A program made the position numbers and the translations under genes. Below the pieces are notes generated by a model. That model did not search any database. It had not been told where the DNA came from and worked only from the letters and a program-made list of their open reading frames with translations. A stretch of 64,000 nucleotides of DNA from Stenotrophomonas maltophilia (GTDB taxonomy: Bacteria > Pseudomonadota > Gammaproteobacteria > Xanthomonadales > Xanthomonadaceae): the NCBI RefSeq assembly GCF_002799245.1, contig NZ_NEQV01000004.1, forward strand, positions 310,001 through 374,000, in the 5' to 3' direction. This document shows positions 1 through 8,300 of the stretch, piece by piece (position 1 is the stretch's first letter; every line of letters starts with the position of its first letter).

Positions 1-28
1 ATCCCGATCCACCGGAGGAACCGAGGCC

Positions 29-307
29 GTGAAGAAGATCATCCCCTTCCTGTTCGTGGCAGCCCTGACAGCCTGCGGCCAGTCCGAGACGCCTCAAAAG
101 GCCGCCGTCTCAGAGGTCAGCATTCCAACGGTGAAAGAACTGGCAGCCAACCCCGAACGGCTCAAGGAGCTGCGGCGGCAATGCAAAGCCGGCCGCCCCA
201 AGTTGGGTGACCTTCTGTGCAACCGGGTCGCCGAAGCCACGCGCAAGCGGTTCTATGGCGACGGCGAAACCCCGTACGCGCCACCGAAAGAATCGCCGAA
301 GTTCTGA
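29..307 (+). CDS. EexN/TrbK-like entry-exclusion lipoprotein
   Basis: This is a 92-residue lipoprotein with a short signal peptide and lipobox (AALTAC, Cys16). The body carries a motif of the form NPERLKELRRQC, which closely matches DPARLKALRVQC in the TrbK-like gene at 8016-8300, so the two are paralogues. Proteins of this type are associated with conjugation loci and are thought to block redundant mating at the recipient envelope; that role is inferred from family and context. The start codon is GTG, preceded by GGAGGA. A gap of 234 bases separates it from traG, so it may form its own unit or end an upstream one. Confidence 0.65.
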   Translation: MKKIIPFLFVAALTACGQSETPQKAAVSEVSIPTVKELAANPERLKELRRQCKAGRPKLGDLLCNRVAEATRKRFYGDGETPYAPPKESPKF

Positions 308-477
308 CTGTTGGCGGTTAGCCGCATCACCTCATTATTTTCTCAACACGCTGCAATGCGCCAGTGCTTGTGGCGTTTTTCTTTGACTCGCCGCTTCACG
401 AATTCTTTCCTTTTGCTCGATCTTTCTGCCTGAAACGGTCTTTGACCGGCACTGACCTGACACCGATCCTGACGGTT

Positions 478-501
478 GCGGCACGCCCTTGTGCCGCTTT
501 T
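478..501 (+). terminator. Hairpin plus T-run upstream of traG
   Basis: GCGGCAC (478-484) and GTGCCGC (491-497) form a perfect 7-bp stem with a 6-base loop, followed directly by TTTT. It looks like an intrinsic terminator in the gap between the exclusion lipoprotein gene and traG. It could end the upstream transcript or attenuate read-through into the transfer operon. The rest of 308-541 shows no gene that I can support. Confidence 0.5.
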
Positions 502-541
502 CCCATGAGGAATCAGCGCAGGAGAAATCGGAGGCAAGGTC

Positions 542-2575
542 ATGCAAGGGACGAACGTACTGTTCGGTCAGATCGCCGTGGTATTCGGCATCGTGATCGC
601 TGGCGTCTGGAGCGCCACGCAATGGACAGCCGCCGCTCTGGGCTATCAGCTACGCCTTGGCTCGCCCTGGTTTGATTTCCTGGGTACGCCGATCTACCAC
701 CCGTGGCGGTTGTTCGAGTGGTGGTTCTTCTTCGACGCCTACGCGCCCCGTGTTTTCGACATCGGCGGTGCGTTTGCCGGCGGCAGCGGCCTTGTCGCTG
801 TGCTGGTCGCCATCGGCATGTCGATCTGGCGCTCGCGCCAATCACGCCTCGTCACCACCTACGGCTCGGCCCGCTGGGCCAACGCGGAGGACATTCGCAA
901 GGCGGGCCTCACGCAGCCGGCCGGCGTGTTCCTCGGCCAGCACGACCGCCAGTACCTGCGCCACGAAGGCCCGGAACACGTCCTGACCTTCGCGCCGACG
1001 CGCAGCGGCAAGGGTGTCGGCCTGGTGGTGCCAACGCTGCTTTCCTGGCCCGCGTCCGCCGTCGTCCATGACATCAAGGGCGAGAACTGGCAGATCACCG
1101 CCGGCTGGCGCTCGCGCTTCTCGCATTGCCTGCTGTTCAACCCCACGGATGCGAAGTCGGCGGCCTACAACCCGCTGCTGGAGGTGCGGCGCGGCGCGCA
1201 TGAGGTGCGCGACGTGCAGAACATCGCGGACATTCTGGTCGATCCCGAAGGCGCGCTGGAGAAGCGCAACCATTGGGAGAAGACTTCGCACGCGCTGCTG
1301 GTGGGCGCCATCCTGCATGTTCTGTATGCGGGCGAAGACAAGACGCTGCGCGGCGTCGCCAACTTCCTCTCCGATCCGGCCAGTCCCTTCGAGCTGACCC
1401 TGCACCGGATGATGACCACGCCCCACCTGATGAACGGGAACGGTGGAAGCCCGCATCCGGTGGTGGCCTCTGCGGCGCGCGAAGTGCTCAACAAGAGCGA
1501 CAACGAGCGCTCGGGCGTGCTGTCCACCGCCATGTCGTTCCTCGGCCTGTACCGAGACCCTACGGTGGCCGAAGTCACGTCGCGCTGCGACTGGCGCATT
1601 GCAGACCTCATTTCCGCCGAGCACCCGGTATCGCTGTACCTCGTAGTGCCGCCTTCGGACATTTCGCGCACGAAGCCGCTGATCCGCTTGATCCTCAACC
1701 AGATCGGGCGGCGGCTCACCGAATCACTCGACGGCAGCGATGGCATCGAGCGCCGCCACAAGCTGCTGCTGATGCTCGATGAGTTTCCGGCGCTCGGGCG
1801 CCTGGACTTCTTCGAGACGGCCTTGGCCTTCATGGCGGGCTACGGCATCCGCAGCTTCCTCATCGCGCAGTCGCTCAACCAGATCGACAAGGCGTATGGG
1901 CAGAACCATTCGATCCTCGACAACTGCCATGTGCGCGTGACGTTCGCCACCAACGACGAACGCACGGCCAAGCGCATTTCCGAGACGCTGGGCACCGCGA
2001 CCGAGCTGCGCGCGCAGCGCAACTACGCGGGCCATCGCCTCGCGCCGTGGCTGGGGCACCTCATGGTGTCGCGGCAGGAAACGGCCCGCCCGCTGCTCAC
2101 GCCGGGCGAAGTCATGCAGCTACCACCCGACGAAGCCGTGGTGATGGTGTCGAGCGTGGCGCCGATCAGGGCCAAGAAGCTGCGCTACTACGCCGACGCC
2201 AACTTCAAGCGGCGCGTTCTGTCGCCGCCTGCGCTCGCCACAGCGTCCAGTCCAGGGCGCTATGCCGATGTTCCTCCGGTACGCGCTGACGACTGGAGTG
2301 GCCTGGCGATTCCGCCGACGCCTGCCGCACCGGCCACGGCATCCGCCGATGGCCTGGAGCACCTGGGAACGGCCGACGACGGCGGCCCGCGCCGCCAGCC
2401 CGAGCTAACTGAGGCAGTCGCCTACGACCCCGAGCAAGCCGCACCCGCGGCCGACCTCGGGCTGCTCGATGACGACGACGACCTGCCGCTTCCCCTTCCT
2501 CGCCAGCTCGATACGGCCATGCAGCGCACGGCCCGGCTGGCATCCCTCGACCCCAACGATGGAATCGAACTATGA
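542..2575 (+). CDS. traG: TraG/VirD4 conjugative coupling ATPase
   Basis: This 677-residue protein is the type IV coupling protein that brings the relaxase-DNA complex to the secretion channel at the inner membrane. Two N-terminal hydrophobic segments (about residues 8-26 and 74-95) anchor it. A P-loop of the form APTRSGKGVG lies at about 151-160, and the Walker B stretch LLLMLDEFPALG at about 405-417. The C-terminal 130 residues are proline- and acid-rich, as is common in this subgroup. The ATG at 542 is preceded by GGAG and GGAGG. Its stop overlaps the start of the next gene (ATGA), so the two are translationally coupled. Confidence 0.93.
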   Translation: MQGTNVLFGQIAVVFGIVIAGVWSATQWTAAALGYQLRLGSPWFDFLGTPIYHPWRLFEWWFFFDAYAPRVFDIGGAFAGGSGLVAVLVAIGMSIWRSRQSRLVTTYGSARWANAEDIRKAGLTQPAGVFLGQHDRQYLRHEGPEHVLTFAPTRSGKGVGLVVPTLLSWPASAVVHDIKGENWQITAGWRSRFSHCLLFNPTDAKSAAYNPLLEVRRGAHEVRDVQNIADILVDPEGALEKRNHWEKTSHALLVGAILHVLYAGEDKTLRGVANFLSDPASPFELTLHRMMTTPHLMNGNGGSPHPVVASAAREVLNKSDNERSGVLSTAMSFLGLYRDPTVAEVTSRCDWRIADLISAEHPVSLYLVVPPSDISRTKPLIRLILNQIGRRLTESLDGSDGIERRHKLLLMLDEFPALGRLDFFETALAFMAGYGIRSFLIAQSLNQIDKAYGQNHSILDNCHVRVTFATNDERTAKRISETLGTATELRAQRNYAGHRLAPWLGHLMVSRQETARPLLTPGEVMQLPPDEAVVMVSSVAPIRAKKLRYYADANFKRRVLSPPALATASSPGRYADVPPVRADDWSGLAIPPTPAAPATASADGLEHLGTADDGGPRRQPELTEAVAYDPEQAAPAADLGLLDDDDDLPLPLPRQLDTAMQRTARLASLDPNDGIEL

Positions 2576-3048
2576 GCCCACATCGTTCAAGTTATCGCCT
2601 GAATCTCTTTATCCAGCCCGAGCACGCCCAGCGGCTCGACGAACTGGCCGCCAAGAAAGGCGTGTCCAAATCCAGCATCGTCGCTGCCGCCTTGGCGTCC
2701 TGGCTGTCGCCCGATGCCGCCGACCAGCGCGAGGCGGCCATCGCCAAGCGGCTGGATCGCCTGTCGCGCCAGGCCGAGCGTATGGAGCGCGACCAGAACA
2801 TCGCCATCGAAACGCTGGCGCTGTTCATCCGCTACTACCTCACGGTCAGCACGCCGGTTCCCGAGGCGCACCAAGAGGCAGCGCGCGCCCAGGGCAAAGC
2901 GCGCTTCGAGCAGTTCGTGGAGCAGCTTGGTCGCCACCTGCTGCGCGGGCGAAGCCTCGTGCGTGACGTAGTGGAAGAACTGCATCCTGATCCGGTACGG
3001 ATGGAGGACGCGGCGGCAGCCACAGAAGCGCAGGAGCGTGCGTCATGA
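2572..3048 (+). CDS. CopG/RHH-type DNA-binding protein in the tra/trb operon
   Basis: The 158-residue protein begins with a ribbon-helix-helix pattern at about residues 7-45: a beta strand RLNLFIQPEHAQRL followed by two helices with KKGVSKSSIVAAAL. A coiled-coil-like basic/acidic helix follows. It overlaps traG by 4 bp and trbB by 4 bp (ATGA at both junctions). A gene like this between traG and trbB is a regular feature of Tn4371-like elements. It probably binds DNA as a dimer, either to control the transfer operon or as an accessory factor. Its target is unknown. Confidence 0.8.
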   Translation: MSPHRSSYRLNLFIQPEHAQRLDELAAKKGVSKSSIVAAALASWLSPDAADQREAAIAKRLDRLSRQAERMERDQNIAIETLALFIRYYLTVSTPVPEAHQEAARAQGKARFEQFVEQLGRHLLRGRSLVRDVVEELHPDPVRMEDAAAATEAQERAS

Positions 3049-4109
3049 GCGCAGTTCCCCAATCCATGAGCGCCACGTCGCTCGACCGGCGCATCCAGAT
3101 GCTGCGCACGGCAATGGGGCCGCTGATCGCCACCGCGCTCGAAGACCCCGACGTGGTGGAAATCATGCTCAACCCGGATCGCACCCTTTGGGTGGATCGC
3201 CTGTCCTCGGGCCGCGCGCCGATGGGCGTGGAAATGCCCGAAGCGGATGGCGAGCGAATCATTCGCCTGGTCGCTGCCCATGTCGGCGCGGAGGTGCATC
3301 GCGGCCAGCCGCTGCTGTCCGCCGAGCTGCCCGAAACCGGCGAACGCTTCGAGGGCATCTTGCCGCCCGCTGCACCGGGGCCGGCCTTTGCGCTGCGCAA
3401 GCGTGCCATCGGCGTGATTCCGCTGGAGCGGTACGTCGTGGAGGGAATGATGACCGCCGCCCAGGCGGGCTTTCTGGTGCGGGCCGTGCGCGAGCGCCAG
3501 AACGTGCTGATCGCCGGGGCGACGAGCAGCGGCAAGACGACCTTGGCGAACGCGCTGCTGGCCGAGATAGCCGCCACGGGCGACCGCGTGCTGGTGCTCG
3601 AAGACACGATCGAGCTGCAATGTGCGGCCCGCGACCACGTGCCGTTGCGCACGCGCTCCGGCGTGGTGTCCATGACCCAGCTGGTGCGTTCGTCCATGCG
3701 CCTGCGGCCTGATCGCGTCGTCGTCGGCGAGGTGCGCGGCGCCGAGGCGCTGGATCTCATCAAGGTGTGGGGCACCGGCCATCCCGGCGGCATCGCCACG
3801 ATCCACGCGGGTTCCGCGCTGGGCGCGCTGCTGCGCATGGAGCAACTGATTCTCGAAGTGGCGGTGAACCCGCCGCGTGCGCTGATCGCCGAGGCGGTCA
3901 ATGTGGTGATCCACATTGCCGGACGCGGACGCAAGCGCCGCATCGAGAGCATCGCCCGCGTCGTCGGCTTCGATGGCGTGGGCTACCGACTGGTGGATTG
4001 GGGGGCGGACGCGCTGGAGACGCCGTTTCCCGAGCTGCCGCCACTTCCCGATGCCGCACCCGCTGCGGCGCCATCCCTATCCCTCGACCTTTCTGGAGAA
4101 CTTCCATGA
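3045..4109 (+). CDS. trbB: TrbB, VirB11-type transfer ATPase
   Basis: The 354-residue protein belongs to the GspE/VirB11 secretion ATPases, which form hexamers at the cytoplasmic mouth of the T4SS and power pilus assembly and substrate transfer. A Walker A motif GATSSGKTTL is visible at about residues 157-166, an Asp box (VLVLEDTIELQ) at about 184-194, and a Walker B/His box region (RVVVGEVRGAEALDL, then GHPGGIATIHAGS) at about 225-260. The C-terminal tail is Pro/Ala-rich and variable. It starts inside the copG-like stop and overlaps trbC by 4 bp. Confidence 0.93.
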   Translation: MSAVPQSMSATSLDRRIQMLRTAMGPLIATALEDPDVVEIMLNPDRTLWVDRLSSGRAPMGVEMPEADGERIIRLVAAHVGAEVHRGQPLLSAELPETGERFEGILPPAAPGPAFALRKRAIGVIPLERYVVEGMMTAAQAGFLVRAVRERQNVLIAGATSSGKTTLANALLAEIAATGDRVLVLEDTIELQCAARDHVPLRTRSGVVSMTQLVRSSMRLRPDRVVVGEVRGAEALDLIKVWGTGHPGGIATIHAGSALGALLRMEQLILEVAVNPPRALIAEAVNVVIHIAGRGRKRRIESIARVVGFDGVGYRLVDWGADALETPFPELPPLPDAAPAAAPSLSLDLSGELP

Positions 4110-4495
4110 TGACGCACGCCCATGCTTTCCGTGTTTCCGTAAATCCGCATTTCAACCTGTCCGGCCTCGCGCGGCTGCGCAGCTTGGCCCGCCCTACGGC
4201 GCAAGGACTGCTGCTGGCCGCACTGCTGTTGTTCCTGGCCGGAACCGCTCAGGCCGCCGGTTCCTCGATGCCGTGGGAAGGCCCCCTGCAATCCATCCTC
4301 GAATCCATCCAGGGGCCGGTGGCGCGCATCGTCGCAGTCATCATCATCATCGCCACGGGCCTTGCGCTCGCGTTCGGTGACACGTCGGGCGGCTTCCGCA
4401 AGCTGATCCAGATCGTGTTCGGCTTGAGCATCGCATTCGCCGCGTCCTCGTTCTTCCTGTCGTTCTTCAGCTTCTCGGGCGGGGCGGTCGTATGA
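4106..4495 (+). CDS. trbC: TrbC, VirB2-like major pilin precursor
   Basis: A 129-residue prepilin. The N-terminus has a basic region and a hydrophobic signal segment ending in GTAQAAGSS, with likely cleavage after AQA near residue 47. Two further hydrophobic segments (about 73-92 and 102-125) are separated by a short polar loop, the fold expected of VirB2/TrbC pilins that build the conjugative pilus. I chose the ATG at 4106, which overlaps the trbB stop; a second ATG follows at once. A much longer in-frame reading upstream lies inside trbB and is not real. Confidence 0.88.
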   Translation: MMTHAHAFRVSVNPHFNLSGLARLRSLARPTAQGLLLAALLLFLAGTAQAAGSSMPWEGPLQSILESIQGPVARIVAVIIIIATGLALAFGDTSGGFRKLIQIVFGLSIAFAASSFFLSFFSFSGGAVV

Positions 4496-4764
4496 ACGCG
4501 CCCGATACCTTCGCGGCTGGGTTCGAGGTTCCGCTGCATCGCTCGCTCACGGAGCCGATCCTGCTGGGCGGCGCACCGCGCACCGTGGCGATTACCAACG
4601 GCACGCTGGCCGCCGCCGTCGGGCTGGGCCTGCAACTGTGGATTCCTGGCTTCGCGCTCTGGATCGTCGGCCATTCGCTGGCGGTATGGGGTGCGCGTGT
4701 CGATCCGCAGTTCATGGCCGTGTTCGCCCGGCACATCAAGCACCGCCCACTGCTGGACGTGTGA
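4492..4764 (+). CDS. trbD: TrbD, VirB3-like inner-membrane protein
   Basis: This 90-residue protein has the VirB3/TrbD layout: a short cytoplasmic start with the motif PLHRSLTEPILLGGAPR, then two closely spaced hydrophobic segments (about 33-46 and 48-65) and a basic tail. In T4SS it works together with the VirB4-type ATPase, here TrbE, whose gene begins 12 bases downstream. It overlaps trbC by 4 bp. Confidence 0.88.
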   Translation: MNAPDTFAAGFEVPLHRSLTEPILLGGAPRTVAITNGTLAAAVGLGLQLWIPGFALWIVGHSLAVWGARVDPQFMAVFARHIKHRPLLDV

Positions 4765-4776
4765 GGGGACGCCGCC

Positions 4777-7251
4777 ATGCTGAACCTTGCCGAATACCGC
4801 CAGCGGCCCGCGCTGCTGGCCGACTGGCTGCCCTGGGCCGGGCTGGTCGCGTCGGGTGTCGTCTTGAACAAGGACGGCAGTTTCCAGCGCACGGTGCGGT
4901 TTCGCGGGCCTGACCTCGACAGCGCCACGCAAGGCGAGCTGATCGCCACGTCGGCACGCTTGAACAACGCACTGCGCCGGCTGGATTCGGGCTGGGCGCT
5001 GTTCATCGAAGCCGAGCGCCGCGCCGCCGCCGACTACCCGCACTCCGAGTTTCCCGAGGCGCTGTCGTGGCTGGTGAACGAGGAACGCCGTGCAGCGTTC
5101 GAGGAATCGGGCAACCATTTCGAGAGCGGCTACCATCTGACGCTGGTGTACCAGCCGCCCGAGGAATCCCGCGCCCGCGCGGCGGGCATGTTGTATGAGA
5201 ACCGTCCCACCGAAGGCGTGGACTGGCGCGAGCGCCTGACCGCCTTCATGGCGGAGACCGAACGGGTCTTAGACCTGCTCGATGGCGTGATGCCGGAGAT
5301 CGCCTGGCTGGATGACAGCCAGACACTGACCTATCTGCATTCGACCATTTCGACGCGGCGCTATCGCGTGGCCGTGCCCGAGGTGCCGTTCCACATCGAC
5401 GCACTGCTGGCGGATTCTGCCCTTGTTGGCGGGCTGGCCCCGATGCTGGGCGACCAGCACCTGCGCGTGGCGACGGTGCGGGGCTTCCCGACCTCGACCT
5501 GGCCGGGGATTCTGGACGACCTCAACCGCCTGGGATTTGCGTATCGCTGGAGTACGCGCTTCCTGTGCCTGGACAAATCCGAGGCGGAAAAAGAACTCGC
5601 TCGCCTGCGCCGCCAGTGGTTTGCCAAGCGCAAAAACGTCATCGCGCTGCTACGCGAAACGATCTTTCAACAAGAAAGCCCGCTGGTCGATACCGACGCC
5701 AGCAACAAGGCTGCCGACGCGGATGCGGCCTTGCAAGAGCTGGGCAGCGATCAAGTCGCCTTCGGCTATCTGACGGCGACCGTCACCGTCATGGACGCGG
5801 ACGCCGGCGCAGCCGACGAGAAGCTGCGCATGGTGGAGCGTGTCATCCAAGGGCGCGGCTTCGTCACGATCCCCGAAACGCTCAATGCCGTGGATGCGTG
5901 GCTGTCGTCCATTCCGGGCAACGCCTACGCCAATGTTCGCCAGCCCATCGTCTCGACGCTGAACCTGGCGCACCTGATGCCGGTGTCGGCGGTATGGGCC
6001 GGGCCGGAGAAGAACGACCACCTCGAAGGCCCGCCGCTGATCGTCACGCGCACCGATGGCGCGACGCCGTTCCGGCTGGTGACGCACATCGGCGACGTGG
6101 GCCACACGCTGGTCGCCGGCCCGACCGGCATGGGCAAGTCGGTGTTGCTTGCCACGCTGGCGATGCAGTTCCGCCGCTATCGCGGCTCGCGCATCTTCGC
6201 CTTCGACATGGGGCGCTCGATGCGCGCCACGATCCTCGGGCTGGGAGGCGAGCACTACGACCTGGGCACGGATGGCGAAATCGCCTTCCAGCCGCTTGCC
6301 CGTATCGACCGCGAAGGCTACCGCACCTGGGCGGCCGAATGGATCGAAGGCCGCTTACTACACGAAGGCGTAGCAGTTGGCCCCGACGAGAAGGCCGCCA
6401 TCTGGTCGGCACTCGGCAGCCTCGCCGGTGCGCCGGTGGAGCAGCGCACGATGACCGGGCTGTCCGTCCTCTTGCAGTCCAACGCGTTGCGCCAGGCGCT
6501 CGCGCCCTATGTGCTCGGCGGTGCTCACGGCAAGCTGCTGGACGCCGACCACGACCGGCTGGGCATGGCCGACGTGCAGTGCTTCGAGATGGAGGAACTG
6601 ATGCACAGCAAGGCCGCCGTCATGGCCGTGCTGCATTACCTCTTTGCGCGTTTCGATGAACGCTTTGACGGTGCGCCCATGCTACTGATCCTCGATGAAG
6701 CCTGGCTGTTCCTCGATGACCCGGTGTTTGCCGCGCGCATCCGCCAGTGGCTCAAGACGCTGCGCAAGAAGAACGTCAGCGTCATCTTCGCCACGCAGTC
6801 GCTGGCCGACATCAAGGATTCGAGCATCGCGCCCGCGATCATCGAAAGCTGCGCGAGCCGCATCTTCCTGCCGAACCCGCAGGCGACCGAGCCGCAGATT
6901 CGCACGATCTACCAGGGCTTCGGCCTCAACAGCCGCCAGATCGAAATCGTCGCCACCGCGCAGCCCAAGCGCGACTACTACTACCAATCCCGCCTCGGCA
7001 ACCGCCTGTTCGACCTCGACCTGGGGCCGGCGACGCTGGCCTTCGCGGGCGCATCCACGCCGCAAGACCAGCGCGACATGGATGCGGTGCTCGCCGTAGT
7101 CGATGCCAGCTCCGCAGCGTCTTCCCCGTTCGCAGCCGCTTGGCTGCGCCATCGCGGCCTCGATTGGGCGGCCGATCTGTTGCCCTCGTTCCCCGGCCTC
7201 GCGCCGGGCTCCCTCCGTACCGCCAACCACCCACAGGAGAACCAGCCATGA
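4777..7251 (+). CDS. trbE: TrbE, VirB4-type transfer ATPase
   Basis: At 824 residues this has the usual length of TrbE/CagE/VirB4 ATPases, the largest energiser of the mating channel. The N-terminal half is the CagE/TrbE/VirB domain; the C-terminal half is a RecA-like ATPase with Walker A GPTGMGKSVL at about 448-457 and Walker B LLILDEAWLFL at about 635-645. The motif VIFATQSLADI follows, as expected. The stop overlaps the trbJ start (ATGA). Nothing looks broken. Confidence 0.95.
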   Translation: MLNLAEYRQRPALLADWLPWAGLVASGVVLNKDGSFQRTVRFRGPDLDSATQGELIATSARLNNALRRLDSGWALFIEAERRAAADYPHSEFPEALSWLVNEERRAAFEESGNHFESGYHLTLVYQPPEESRARAAGMLYENRPTEGVDWRERLTAFMAETERVLDLLDGVMPEIAWLDDSQTLTYLHSTISTRRYRVAVPEVPFHIDALLADSALVGGLAPMLGDQHLRVATVRGFPTSTWPGILDDLNRLGFAYRWSTRFLCLDKSEAEKELARLRRQWFAKRKNVIALLRETIFQQESPLVDTDASNKAADADAALQELGSDQVAFGYLTATVTVMDADAGAADEKLRMVERVIQGRGFVTIPETLNAVDAWLSSIPGNAYANVRQPIVSTLNLAHLMPVSAVWAGPEKNDHLEGPPLIVTRTDGATPFRLVTHIGDVGHTLVAGPTGMGKSVLLATLAMQFRRYRGSRIFAFDMGRSMRATILGLGGEHYDLGTDGEIAFQPLARIDREGYRTWAAEWIEGRLLHEGVAVGPDEKAAIWSALGSLAGAPVEQRTMTGLSVLLQSNALRQALAPYVLGGAHGKLLDADHDRLGMADVQCFEMEELMHSKAAVMAVLHYLFARFDERFDGAPMLLILDEAWLFLDDPVFAARIRQWLKTLRKKNVSVIFATQSLADIKDSSIAPAIIESCASRIFLPNPQATEPQIRTIYQGFGLNSRQIEIVATAQPKRDYYYQSRLGNRLFDLDLGPATLAFAGASTPQDQRDMDAVLAVVDASSAASSPFAAAWLRHRGLDWAADLLPSFPGLAPGSLRTANHPQENQP

Positions 7252-8003
7252 AACTGCATACCCCAAAGCTCGCCGCACTGACCGTCGTTTGCTTGCTCGC
7301 CTTCGGCATCGCGCAGCCCGCGCACGCGCTGTTCGGCGTCGGCGACATCGTGCTCGACCCGACCAATCTGGTGCAGAACACGCTGACCGCCGTTCGCACG
7401 CTGGAGCAGATCAACAACCAGATCCGCCAGCTCCAGAACGAAGTGCAGATGCTCATCAACCAGGCGCGCAACCTGGCCAGCCTGCCGTCCAGCGTGGTGG
7501 GCCAGTTGCGCGCGAACCTGGCGACCACCCAGCGGCTGATCGCGCAAGCCAAGGGCTTGGCCTACGACGTGACGAGCATCGACCGCGAGTTCGCCCGCCT
7601 GTATCCCGAGAAGTACGCCGCCACGGTGAGCGGCAATCAGATGTACCTCGATGCGCAGGAGCGTTGGAAGAACACGCTCAACGGCTTGCAGACCACCATG
7701 CAGATGCAAGCCCAGGCGTCGCAGAACCTGAGCGACGACGAAAGCGTGCTGGCCGACCTCGTGGGCAAGAGCCAGTCGGCCGAGGGCGCGTTGCAGGCAA
7801 TGCAGGCCATGAACCAGTTGCTCGCCTTACAGGCCAAGCAGTCGATCCAGTCGCAGCGGCTACAGATCACGCAAGACCGCGCGGCCTCGCTGGAGCTGGC
7901 GCGGCAGGCGGCGGCGGCCGAGCGCTCCCGCGAAGTGCGGCGGCGCTTTCTCGGGGAAGGCACGCCGTACACGCCGCAGTCCGTCAACTTCTACCGCGAC
8001 TGA
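7248..8003 (+). CDS. trbJ: TrbJ, VirB5-like periplasmic/pilus-tip protein
   Basis: The 251-residue protein has a clear signal peptide (basic start, hydrophobic core, likely cleavage after AHA near residue 28), then long amphipathic helices rich in Gln and Asn (for example LEQINNQIRQLQNEVQMLINQ), as in TrbJ/VirB5 proteins. Family members sit at the pilus tip or help pilus assembly. The chosen ATG overlaps the trbE stop; the longer frame starting near 6747 lies inside trbE and is a shadow. Confidence 0.9.
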   Translation: MKLHTPKLAALTVVCLLAFGIAQPAHALFGVGDIVLDPTNLVQNTLTAVRTLEQINNQIRQLQNEVQMLINQARNLASLPSSVVGQLRANLATTQRLIAQAKGLAYDVTSIDREFARLYPEKYAATVSGNQMYLDAQERWKNTLNGLQTTMQMQAQASQNLSDDESVLADLVGKSQSAEGALQAMQAMNQLLALQAKQSIQSQRLQITQDRAASLELARQAAAAERSREVRRRFLGEGTPYTPQSVNFYRD

Positions 8004-8015
8004 CGGGAGGCCGAC

Positions 8016-8300
8016 ATGCGATGCGTCCTCGTCCTTGGTGCCGTGCTGCTGGCCGCCTGCGGCGAGCAGCCGGCCGACAACCTCGCCAATGCCCTGGCCG
8101 CCGATCCCGCGCGGCTCAAGGCATTGCGCGTGCAATGCGCGGCCGACCGGCTGGCCACGGGCGAGGACGCTTGCCGCGCCGCCGCCGAAGCCTTCCGGCG
8201 GCGCTTCTTTTCCGGCGAGGCCGGGCCGGATGAATACCGGACGCTGGCCGACCTGCCGCCGATCCCGCCCAGCTTCGAGGAACCGGAGGGCGCGCGATGA
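8016..8300 (+). CDS. trbK: TrbK/EexN-like entry-exclusion lipoprotein
   Basis: A 94-residue lipoprotein with signal peptide and lipobox (LLAAC, Cys14). It sits where trbK lies in related operons, between trbJ and trbL. TrbK-type lipoproteins prevent a cell that already holds the element from acting as recipient. The body motif DPARLKALRVQCAADR matches the gene at 29-307. A strong ribosome site (GGGAGG) precedes the ATG, and the stop overlaps trbL by 4 bp. The name rests on position and lipoprotein form, because these proteins diverge quickly. Confidence 0.72.
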   Translation: MRCVLVLGAVLLAACGEQPADNLANALAADPARLKALRVQCAADRLATGEDACRAAAEAFRRRFFSGEAGPDEYRTLADLPPIPPSFEEPEGAR

